This document shows, piece after piece, positions 22,921 to 31,065 of a stretch of DNA of 64,000 nt (its first letter is position 1; each line of letters starts with the position of its first letter). A program made the position numbers and the translations under genes. The notes under the pieces are model-generated. The model saw nothing but the letters and a program-made list of their open reading frames with translations, made no database searches and had not been told where the DNA came from. Source of the DNA: Mesostigma viride (taxonomy: Eukaryota; Streptophyta; Mesostigmatophyceae; Mesostigmatales; Mesostigmataceae); contig RPFO01001162.1 in assembly GCA_009746045.1 (NCBI GenBank), positions 5,001-69,000 on the forward strand, given 5' to 3'.

Positions 22921-25900
22921 TCACGAAGACAGCGATCGTACCAAGACAAGGGCAGCGGTGACCGCAGTCAAGCTGCGGGAGGTAAACTGCGCAGCGGTGC
23001 ACACTGGACAAAACCAATCCCCCTCCGGAATGCTGGTGACCACGGGCTGCAAGCACTGCATGTGCCAACCACAGTTACACTGATCACACAATAACATGGA
23101 CTCCGCCTGATCGACCCGGTGACAAACCTGACACTGGGCGTCCTTGACTCGGCGAGATGTGTGCGGTTGGAGGTCGTGGACCAAATTGGGCAGTGAGCAG
23201 GGACTGAGATTGCTGAGGTTGTCTGTCGTACGGCTCCCGTCGGCGCCCTCCAAAATTGCCACTCCCGATGGTTTGATAGCCACAATGCGCAAAATGGTGG
23301 GCCCCGCCTCCACATCCAAAGTGTGCTTCAGCTGAGTGCGCAGGAAAACATACTGCCCTGGCCTAAACCGCAGCTGGCGAGCCATGTATGCGCCCCCCCG
23401 GCGCTGAGCGTAACGCAGGGAGTCCCTGTGCTGAGCAATGAACAAGTTGTTCATCGCGATGGGCATGACCTTCTTAAAAGTCTCTGCCCTGGCCAGCACC
23501 TCAACCAAAAATTGCTGAGCGTTGTCGAAGGCCATGGGTTCGGGGTGCGCAACCTGTGCCTCCGTAGGCAAAAGAGGATTACGCCCGAACAGAAGGAAAT
23601 ACGGGGAGAAGGTAGCGAGAGACTCCTGGGGAGACATGCGATAACCCATGGCAATCCATGCCAACTCGCGATCCCACCTGGCCGACTCCGGCACCTGCAG
23701 GCTCCACTTGCGCAGCGCCTGCTTGACGGTCTGCACCAATCTCTCAGCCAAACCATTGGCCTGAGGATGCTCCCGAGAAGTGCGACGGTGATCAATAAGA
23801 CATCCATCCAGCAACTCCTGGAACTCACCCCTGAACTCACCACCCTGGTCCGTGACTACCTCCGCGGGAGCCCCAAACCTGGTGATGATGTCTGCAAAAT
23901 GCTTCGCTGTGGTAGCGGCATGCTTGTCAGCAATGGGGATCAACTCAACCCATTTGCTAAAGCTCTCCACGCATACCATGACATAGAGGTTGCCGTCAGG
24001 GCTCTCCTGAAACGGCCCGCACAGATCGACGTGCCAGCGATAAAACAAGCCCTTGATGGGAAGCGACATCAGCTCCTTGGCACCATGATCTGCGCTAAAG
24101 TTAGCCTTGGTTCGAGCACACGGGACACAGCTGGCCACTACCTGGGCCACTGTGTGTCGCATGTTATTCCACCAATAGCTGGTCCGTACGAGGCTGAGCG
24201 TGCGATTGCCACCCAAGTGACCATACCGCTCGTGGTACGCCTGCACTATAGCAACGCGCTTGTCAGGCGGTGGGACGACCACCCTACGCTTGCCCAACAG
24301 CTTGTACAAAACCCCATCTTCCCAACCATAGGTTGCAGCCCTGTGCTGCACCCTGTTCAACTCCGTCGCCTTCTGAGCAGGAGTCCAATCGACTGGAGTA
24401 GGAGTCAAGACAGCACCCTGCACTTGCTCCAAAACTCGACCATCTAGCCAGATATCAGCGGTGTAGCAATCAGCAAGAGAGCTACGCGCTAAGAGAGCCT
24501 GCACAGCGATCAGCTGCTGCAGAGAAGGATCAATGTCAAAGGACAGAGACCTACCCTCTTCCATAGCGCACACAGCTTTGGATGGCGTGAATGGCGACGG
24601 CCGCACCGGGTCGTCGCTGATGCCGAAGTCCGCCACAGAGTACTCGACACTGCGCCACCACGCCTCCTCCTCATCGTCGGCCGCATACCCAGCAGCGTTC
24701 ACAAAGACCACAGAACCCGACGAGCCCTCGGCACCCATGGCCCGGGCTCCAGTGTGGTCAACAGTGGTAGGCATGGCGTATCGGGATAGCACATCGGCGT
24801 TGACATGGTCCTTGCCGGCCCGATGCACAATGGTCATGTGGTACTCCTGGATAATCATGGCCCATCGGGCGAGCTTACCCGTCAGGTTGGTGTTGGTCAT
24901 TAGCCACTGAAGCGGCTGGTGGTCTGTCACCAGAGTAAACACGCGCCCAACTAAATACGGGCGAAAGTGCTTGATGGCCCACACCACAGCCAGTGCCTCC
25001 CCCTCATAGGAAGAATACCGGCTCTCCGCTGGGTTGTTGCTGCGACTAGCATAAGCAATAACGTGCTCGCGCCCATCACCATCCTTTTGCGCCAAGACCG
25101 CACCCAGTCCTACCTTGGACCAGTCGGTATATAACACAAACGGCAAAGCATAGTCAGGGGCGCGCAGAATCGGGGCCGACGTGAGCTCCTGCTTGATTGT
25201 CTCGATGGCGCGTTGCTGTGCGGGACCCCACGCCCACACGCACCCCTTCTTGAGTAACTCGGTCAAGGGCTTCACCTTGCTGCTGAAGTTCTCAATGTAA
25301 CCTCGGTAATAGCCAGCCAAACCCAAATACGCCCGCACCCCTGAGACATCCGTGGGTACGGCGGCCTGCACAATGGATTCGACCTTGGCGGCATCAGGCG
25401 TCCGGCCACCCGGCACAATCTGATGACCAAGGAATGAGAGGGTCCGCTGGGCGAACTTGCACTTCTCAGGGTGCAGCCGCATATTATGCTCCTCGAGAGC
25501 CAAGCGAACCTGCTCCAAGTGCGCCAGGTGCTCCTCAAATGTCGCGCTAAAGACGATTACATCATCAATGTAACAAGCGGCGAAAGGAAGACCTGCAAGC
25601 ACTTTGTCCATAGCTCGTTGGAAAACAGCACTAGCGTTGCGGTGCCCAAAGGGCATGCGCACCCACTCATACAAATTGCCGCCCCCCCAGAATGCAAGCT
25701 TCCGCTGATCCTCCGGCGCAACTGCGATCTGATGAAAGCCGCTACGCAGGTCCAGCGAGGACACAAACTTCACATGAGGAGATATCTTATCCAGGACATC
25801 ATCCACACGTGGCATGGGGTAACGGTCCACGGGTGTGTGTGCATTCAGCAACCGCAGATCGGTGGCCATGCGCATACCCGTCCATGCCCCGGTGATAGCG

Positions 25901-28900
25901 TCCTTCTTGGGCGCAACGACAACGGCAGCGGCATAGCTGGAGGAAGATTGCCTGATGATACCGGCATCCTCTAACTCCTTGCATTGCTCGGCTACAAAAT
26001 CCAACTCGGCCTGACTCAGGCGATGCTGGCGTCGGAACAAAGGGGTGTCAGTGTCCAATGGAACACGCATGGTCCCACCATTGAAACACCCCAGTTCATC
26101 ACTTGTGAAAGCGAAGGCCCCCCTTGCAGTGCCTAGCCACTTTAGCATGGCTGAGCGCTGCGCATCAGAAAGGTGTTCGCCAATAGCCCAGGGGTGCGTA
26201 TCCGCGGGATCACCCACAGCTACCGCATGTGCCTCAAGATGCGGCGCCCTAGCCGCATCGTCGTGGAACAAGGAAAAGGCTGCCACGCCTGGTGTGACAC
26301 CCACCGCCGGAGCCTCGCGTGCCGCACGGTGTATTACCCGATGCAGCGTGGGCTCGCCGGCCAGCACGGTGCTGGTCAGCAGGGCGGTCATGAGAATGAT
26401 AGTCCACACCTGTCGCAGACGCCACCCCCATGCTGATGAAGTCCCCGTCGCTGCAGGGCGCTTCAGTTTGGCTGCGCGCGCCTCAACCTGCTGAGGCGGA
26501 TTGGCTGGGGACGCCCCCCCAGACTGGCGCACGGCAACCGATGCAAGCAGCACATACCCGACCTGCAACACCGACATAGCCTGGCCTATCAAAGACCAGC
26601 GCTCACTCTCGAGCACGCCCGGCAGCGCCGAGGCCCCGACATGAAAACCCATGCTGGCCTCACGAAATTCTGCGGGTGGCTGCACCAACAGACCGGTGGT
26701 AGTGTCCCAAACGAGACCCTTACCCCGATCACGGTATGCTGTCGACCCTTGGTAACTGACCAGGGTCGGCAGTGCACACATGGGGCTCCCGACCCGGTTG
26801 ACGCGTGCATACGGTGGGCGATCCTCGCTATCCACCTTCTGCGTGACTAGGTGGGAAGGCAATGCTACCTCCGCAGACACACTCGGATGCTGCCTTGCTA
26901 CGGCCCCCAAGACCGCCTGCACATCGGTCGCACACGCCACGTTGGTCCAATAGGCACGCAAACGATGCGTGAGCCCACCCAGCCCTGCGTTGTCACACAC
27001 GATGGGCTCCCCCAGGAGTGCCACGATTGTAGCCCAGTCCTCCCGCACCGCCTGATGTGGGCTGTCACCCGCCACAACGTTCTCAAACAGATACGCAGGC
27101 GGATGGGGCTGACGCGACTGCAACAGTCCCACCACACGCAACAGTTCCCAGAACAGCGCGCTACGCGGATCGGCTAGCCCCCGCCCTTGCCCTGCCTGGC
27201 TCAGGCCCTGGCACTCCCAACCCGCAATTACCAAGTCGATGGCATGATGCCTGCGCAACAACTGCTGCACCTGCACCTCACCGATGGCTCGGATATCTTG
27301 AGGACATTCCCCAAACGGGTCACGCCATGCTGATGGCGGAAACTGCGCGGGATACTCTCGCGACAACACGCCACAGTGACTGAAGTACACCTGACGCGCC
27401 TTGTGCGATGGCTCTACCGCGATGAGTTTACGGCACACGCCGCCTGCGGCCAAAAAGCCTGCAATGCCCCCTCCGATCCCCGCAAACAGTTCCAACACTA
27501 CCGCACCCTTGGCAAAATCAGGGGCCTGCGGTAAGATTGCAGCAGAAAAATTACCTTGGGCCTCCGAGACACCCGGTTGCAGCAAAGTGAGGCCATGGCT
27601 GGCCATCTGAGGAATGGTGATGACGGCTTCAGTTACCCGCTTGCGCATAGCCAGCTGCCGCGTGGACGTCACAGCATCCAGCGACCACTGCGTGCGCATC
27701 TTGGCAATGCTCGCCGTTGGCTGGGGCAGCACCGTCCGATGCTTGTCCCACGCCGATGAGCCCGCCGCCCGTACCTCCACCATGCTGACCTCCACCACGC
27801 CCGCAGCCGCGGAAGGGTTGAGGCGTGCAGCCCCGGCTGAAGAACTGAAGCATGAGACCGGCACGCTGGCCCGCTTCAGGCCAGCCCCATCCCAATCAGG
27901 GATGTAAGATGCCTCCTCCGCCCTATAGTCCACCTGAACCATGGCGCGAGCAAGGACATCCACCCCGAGTAGTGCGGAATATCCACACTTGTTGACCACC
28001 AGCGCATACGCGGACACGGTGGTCATGCTAGAGGCGCGCAACGGATTGAAAATCACGTTGACTTTAACCGCCGTCATAGCGTACGGCTTACTAGCCGGAC
28101 CCTGCCAACCTGACACAGACACGGGGCTTTCCACTAAGCCACCGTTCTCGTAGGTCAGGTTCAGCATGGTGGCCAAGTCCGTGCTGATGACTAGCGGCTG
28201 AGCACCGCTATCAAGCTTGACTGCGCCAACCAACGGACATGTCACCATGTCGCTCCATACATCTCCACAGGCTCCAACTGCTTGGAACGCCATGGACGGC
28301 TCACCATTGGGGTATGGAACCACCGTGGGAACCTGGGGGACTGCACTAGTGCGCTGCTGGCTACTTGTGCTGACCACTCCCGCTTGCACCACGGGCACTG
28401 CGGCTTCTACCGGCTGGCGCCCGTAGGTGACGGACTCAGAATTGCGCAAGGTGCGCACATCATGCCCATCTGCGAACAACTGGATCTCGGACACAACCGA
28501 CCCCAGCCACTCAACCCCCTTCTGCCCGAAGGTGTCGACCACCTGCCGTGCTGAAAACATGGGTACGTCCACAATGAACGGCATTGGGTACACAGGCGCC
28601 AATCGCCTACGCTGCTCCAGCCCAGCAGGGTTCGCATGCTCAAAAGCAGATTGCACCCCAGCCAGCGGCATGGAAAAGGACGCGGGCAACTGCCCGGCAG
28701 GCAACATGGGTGCCTGCTGAAAAGAAAGCGGGCTGCGTGCCTGCTTGCCTTTGGTAGCCTCCGCAGCGTTGATCTCGACGTCACCCGGCATGGGCGCCCA
28801 GAATGGGTCCTCCCGGTACACCGTCTCGAATTGGTTGGGGGGCGCCGTCGCCTCCTCACCATGCTTGATGGCAGCCACCTGGGCTTCCATCGAGTCGGTC

Positions 28901-28959
28901 TTGCCCGCCATCTCGGCGAAGTGGACCGTCTTGATGCCCGCGGCTGGACACTTGTTCAT
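22921..28959 (-). CDS. pol polyprotein of gypsy element 2 (PR-MTase-RT-RH-INT-PHD)
   Basis: 2012 codons from the first Met; the open frame continues upstream through the CCHC knuckle to about 29098, so the Met is probably not a true start. Domains by residue: aspartic protease about 245-335 (LDSGAQPLV, ALLGVDVL); C5 DNA methyltransferase about 484-810 with LELFAGIGGG, catalytic Cys583 in GWECQGLS, FENVV, and C-terminal GFH and IGQAMS motifs; one transmembrane-like segment about 851-867; reverse transcriptase about 984-1189 with YIDD at 1130-1133; Ty3-type RNase H (YTDWSKVGLGAVL); integrase zinc domain and D,D,E core; PHD finger about 1939-1987 (CQVC...CDQCNCGWHMQC...WFCPVC) in the position where chromoviruses carry a chromodomain. 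No disabling change was seen, so the protein may be functional. MTase motif IV reads WEC where most C5-MTases have PPC; the Cys is kept. Confidence 0.93.
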   Translation of the reverse strand: MNKCPAAGIKTVHFAEMAGKTDSMEAQVAAIKHGEEATAPPNQFETVYREDPFWAPMPGDVEINAAEATKGKQARSPLSFQQAPMLPAGQLPASFSMPLAGVQSAFEHANPAGLEQRRRLAPVYPMPFIVDVPMFSARQVVDTFGQKGVEWLGSVVSEIQLFADGHDVRTLRNSESVTYGRQPVEAAVPVVQAGVVSTSSQQRTSAVPQVPTVVPYPNGEPSMAFQAVGACGDVWSDMVTCPLVGAVKLDSGAQPLVISTDLATMLNLTYENGGLVESPVSVSGWQGPASKPYAMTAVKVNVIFNPLRASSMTTVSAYALVVNKCGYSALLGVDVLARAMVQVDYRAEEASYIPDWDGAGLKRASVPVSCFSSSAGAARLNPSAAAGVVEVSMVEVRAAGSSAWDKHRTVLPQPTASIAKMRTQWSLDAVTSTRQLAMRKRVTEAVITIPQMASHGLTLLQPGVSEAQGNFSAAILPQAPDFAKGAVVLELFAGIGGGIAGFLAAGGVCRKLIAVEPSHKARQVYFSHCGVLSREYPAQFPPSAWRDPFGECPQDIRAIGEVQVQQLLRRHHAIDLVIAGWECQGLSQAGQGRGLADPRSALFWELLRVVGLLQSRQPHPPAYLFENVVAGDSPHQAVREDWATIVALLGEPIVCDNAGLGGLTHRLRAYWTNVACATDVQAVLGAVARQHPSVSAEVALPSHLVTQKVDSEDRPPYARVNRVGSPMCALPTLVSYQGSTAYRDRGKGLVWDTTTGLLVQPPAEFREASMGFHVGASALPGVLESERWSLIGQAMSVLQVGYVLLASVAVRQSGGASPANPPQQVEARAAKLKRPAATGTSSAWGWRLRQVWTIILMTALLTSTVLAGEPTLHRVIHRAAREAPAVGVTPGVAAFSLFHDDAARAPHLEAHAVAVGDPADTHPWAIGEHLSDAQRSAMLKWLGTARGAFAFTSDELGCFNGGTMRVPLDTDTPLFRRQHRLSQAELDFVAEQCKELEDAGIIRQSSSSYAAAVVVAPKKDAITGAWTGMRMATDLRLLNAHTPVDRYPMPRVDDVLDKISPHVKFVSSLDLRSGFHQIAVAPEDQRKLAFWGGGNLYEWVRMPFGHRNASAVFQRAMDKVLAGLPFAACYIDDVIVFSATFEEHLAHLEQVRLALEEHNMRLHPEKCKFAQRTLSFLGHQIVPGGRTPDAAKVESIVQAAVPTDVSGVRAYLGLAGYYRGYIENFSSKVKPLTELLKKGCVWAWGPAQQRAIETIKQELTSAPILRAPDYALPFVLYTDWSKVGLGAVLAQKDGDGREHVIAYASRSNNPAESRYSSYEGEALAVVWAIKHFRPYLVGRVFTLVTDHQPLQWLMTNTNLTGKLARWAMIIQEYHMTIVHRAGKDHVNADVLSRYAMPTTVDHTGARAMGAEGSSGSVVFVNAAGYAADDEEEAWWRSVEYSVADFGISDDPVRPSPFTPSKAVCAMEEGRSLSFDIDPSLQQLIAVQALLARSSLADCYTADIWLDGRVLEQVQGAVLTPTPVDWTPAQKATELNRVQHRAATYGWEDGVLYKLLGKRRVVVPPPDKRVAIVQAYHERYGHLGGNRTLSLVRTSYWWNNMRHTVAQVVASCVPCARTKANFSADHGAKELMSLPIKGLFYRWHVDLCGPFQESPDGNLYVMVCVESFSKWVELIPIADKHAATTAKHFADIITRFGAPAEVVTDQGGEFRGEFQELLDGCLIDHRRTSREHPQANGLAERLVQTVKQALRKWSLQVPESARWDRELAWIAMGYRMSPQESLATFSPYFLLFGRNPLLPTEAQVAHPEPMAFDNAQQFLVEVLARAETFKKVMPIAMNNLFIAQHRDSLRYAQRRGGAYMARQLRFRPGQYVFLRTQLKHTLDVEAGPTILRIVAIKPSGVAILEGADGSRTTDNLSNLSPCSLPNLVHDLQPHTSRRVKDAQCQVCHRVDQAESMLLCDQCNCGWHMQCLQPVVTSIPEGDWFCPVCTAAQFTSRSLTAVTAALVLVRSLSS

Positions 28960-30794
28960 CAGGTGCCACTTCGTGTCTGCCCCATGCGGCTTCGTGCAGC
29001 GGCTTGGACACTCGCGACTAAGGTGCCCATCCTTGTCGCAAAGGAAGCAGCCCGATTTGCGCGCATCCGTCCTAGTACCCGTCTGTGAGGACGTGCCCCC
29101 CCAGCTCGCGTCGGGGCGGCAGCGTCTTTGTTGCCGCCAGCGGCGTTACCCTGGGTTGCATCATGCGATGAGGCGTTGCGAGACCCCCCTTGGTTCCTGC
29201 TAGCACCGTGGCCGCCTTGCGGGCGCGCTTGTCTTGTGGCAGACGACTCACCCGACTTGGCCTTGGTCAGCGCGTCGACCTTGGCCTGCAGCTCGGCCAC
29301 CACCGTGCTTACCGAGATCCGGCCTTGCGCGTGTCGTCGCATCATGGCCCTGACCTCAATGCACAGTGACCGCAATCGCCACGGCTGGCCGTTGGGCGGC
29401 GTGGGCAGCTCCATCTCCTTGGAGCCTAGCGCTTGCAGCCATTTCTGACACGCCAGCTTTTCGGACCAGTCCTCCACTTCGCCGGCGAACTCCATGAGGC
29501 GCTCGTAAGATTGCTCCGGGGTTTCACCCTCGGCTATCTTGAAACTGCGCCACTCACGCTCTGCCTTGATGGTCTCCACCGGGTATTCCTGGCGAAGGAG
29601 GCCCCACAGTTCCTCGGCAGGGTCGACACCATACATGATGTTGTCATAGTCGGGCTGGCCACGCCCGTCGAAGCCGAACCACACGTCCGTGTGACGCGTG
29701 TACAGCGAGACCTCTCTCCACTGCTCCACCAGCCTAGCCACTCGCCTCAGCGTAAGGCCGTGAAAGAAAAAATGCATGTTGTTCATCACAAACTCATGCA
29801 TTACAGCGCCTTGCGTAGTCATGTATTGCAGATCAATCCATGACTTGTACGCGTTGTAGGCCTGCGCCAGCGTGGCCAGATTGCCGGTTGTGGAGAACTT
29901 CTCGCGCATGTCCACCCGTGGTAGGGTGGGCATCTTCGCGCCTTCCGGTATGAGGCGCACCCTTTGCGGGTACTGCACCCCATCGGCATCCTCCGGCGGT
30001 CGCTGAGCTGCGCGTCCCTGCGCCAGCGTGCTTGGTCGTGCTGCCTCCCGTACTCGGAAAGCCAGCGGCGTGGTTATGTCCTCCATGGGCGGAATGCGCC
30101 CGATTGGCACACTTGACCACCGTGCAGTCGACCCGCCGGTCAGCGCCCCACCGCCTCGCCCAAACGGAATTGAGGCCCCGCCTGGCAGCATGCGTCCTGG
30201 TGCACCCCTGTGTGGGTCCATCGCGCGCGCCAGCCCTGCCCCGTTCTCCTCGTGCAATCCGTCTCGCGCTTGATCGAAAGGCAGGCGCCTGGGCGCCAGC
30301 GTATACTCGCCCCGTGGCTGACCATCCGCCTCACCAAGCAAGTCGTGTTGGGTTAGCGACCCAGCCAAAACCCCCGGTTCCATCGAAGCCCTTCCCGCCG
30401 CATTACCTGAGGTTGGCGGCTGGTCCCGCTCCCTCGGCTCCGCGGCAACACCACTGGGGCCCGGCATCGATGCCTGCCCGTCCCATGGTGTGGACTGCAG
30501 ATGACGACCCTCTACGGCCACCAATCTGTCGGTCACTTCCCGCATCTGCAGCGCCAATTGCTGCTGCAACTGTTGCGACTGTTGCTGCATCTGCGCTTGC
30601 ATCTGCGCGAACAGCGCCACCATACTCAGCGGCGCTTCTTGGTCGCGACTCTCACCCACTGCGGGTACGGCGGGAGGAATCCCGCCATTCGACCCCGGAG
30701 CGGACGTGTCGGCATCTGCTCTATTTGCATCTGCCATGGCTCGAGTCTGCGCTCGCGTCAGTGGCATGCACCAGCTGACCGATGGGCAAAACAA
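28959..30794 (-). CDS. gag of gypsy element 2
   Basis: 611 codons; likely start 30794 or the Met at 30737 (MADANRADAD). The N-terminal part is Gln/Met-rich and coiled-coil-like (QQQSQQLQQQ), then a capsid-like domain (MREKFSTTGN, TDVWFGFDGRG, YGVDPAEELWG) alignable by eye to element 1's gag but much diverged. The CCHC knuckle (CFLCDKDGHLSREC) is not in this frame: it is joined to pol in the -1 frame, and the switch falls at a run of seven G (29098-29104 on the minus strand). A -1 slip there would give Gag-Pol; a simple indel is the alternative. Confidence 0.78.
   Translation of the reverse strand: MFCPSVSWCMPLTRAQTRAMADANRADADTSAPGSNGGIPPAVPAVGESRDQEAPLSMVALFAQMQAQMQQQSQQLQQQLALQMREVTDRLVAVEGRHLQSTPWDGQASMPGPSGVAAEPRERDQPPTSGNAAGRASMEPGVLAGSLTQHDLLGEADGQPRGEYTLAPRRLPFDQARDGLHEENGAGLARAMDPHRGAPGRMLPGGASIPFGRGGGALTGGSTARWSSVPIGRIPPMEDITTPLAFRVREAARPSTLAQGRAAQRPPEDADGVQYPQRVRLIPEGAKMPTLPRVDMREKFSTTGNLATLAQAYNAYKSWIDLQYMTTQGAVMHEFVMNNMHFFFHGLTLRRVARLVEQWREVSLYTRHTDVWFGFDGRGQPDYDNIMYGVDPAEELWGLLRQEYPVETIKAEREWRSFKIAEGETPEQSYERLMEFAGEVEDWSEKLACQKWLQALGSKEMELPTPPNGQPWRLRSLCIEVRAMMRRHAQGRISVSTVVAELQAKVDALTKAKSGESSATRQARPQGGHGASRNQGGSRNASSHDATQGNAAGGNKDAAAPTRAGGARPHRRVLGRMRANRAASFATRMGTLVASVQAAARSRMGQTRSGT
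29098..29104 (-). promoter_or_regulatory. Possible -1 frameshift site, seven G
   Basis: On the element's strand GCT GGG GGG GCA in the gag frame. Slipping back one base puts the ribosome into the frame that encodes the CCHC knuckle and pol. No downstream pseudoknot was modelled. A one-base assembly or mutational indel in the run would look the same. Confidence 0.35.
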
Positions 30795-31048
30795 GAACCA
30801 ACAAGCCTAGGTTTCGCTGAGAAGAAGCAACAACCAAAGGCTTTATAACAGGTGTCAAGGATAACGACTCGACTAGCCTGCCAGAAAAAGACAAGAGCCA
30901 GCAAATTCTGGCTAGTTCTATTTTCTTAAAATCTGTCTCAAGACACTTCCTTTACAAACTGTCAGCCAGGCCGTTCCCTGTACTGCTGATGGTTGCTAAA
31001 CACTAAAGCCAACGTCTTGGCTTCGAACAGAAGGAAGCAGACTACCGG

Positions 31049-31062
31049 GTAGTCTCTTCGAG
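31049..31062 (-). other. Candidate primer-binding site, gypsy element 2
   Basis: On the element's strand CTCGAAGAGACTAC, just inside the 5' LTR, is the exact complement of GTAGTCTCTTCGAG within that LTR (31355-31368). The 14-base match is kept although the rest of the leader has no resemblance to element 1's leader. Confidence 0.5.
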
Positions 31063-31065
31063 TAA

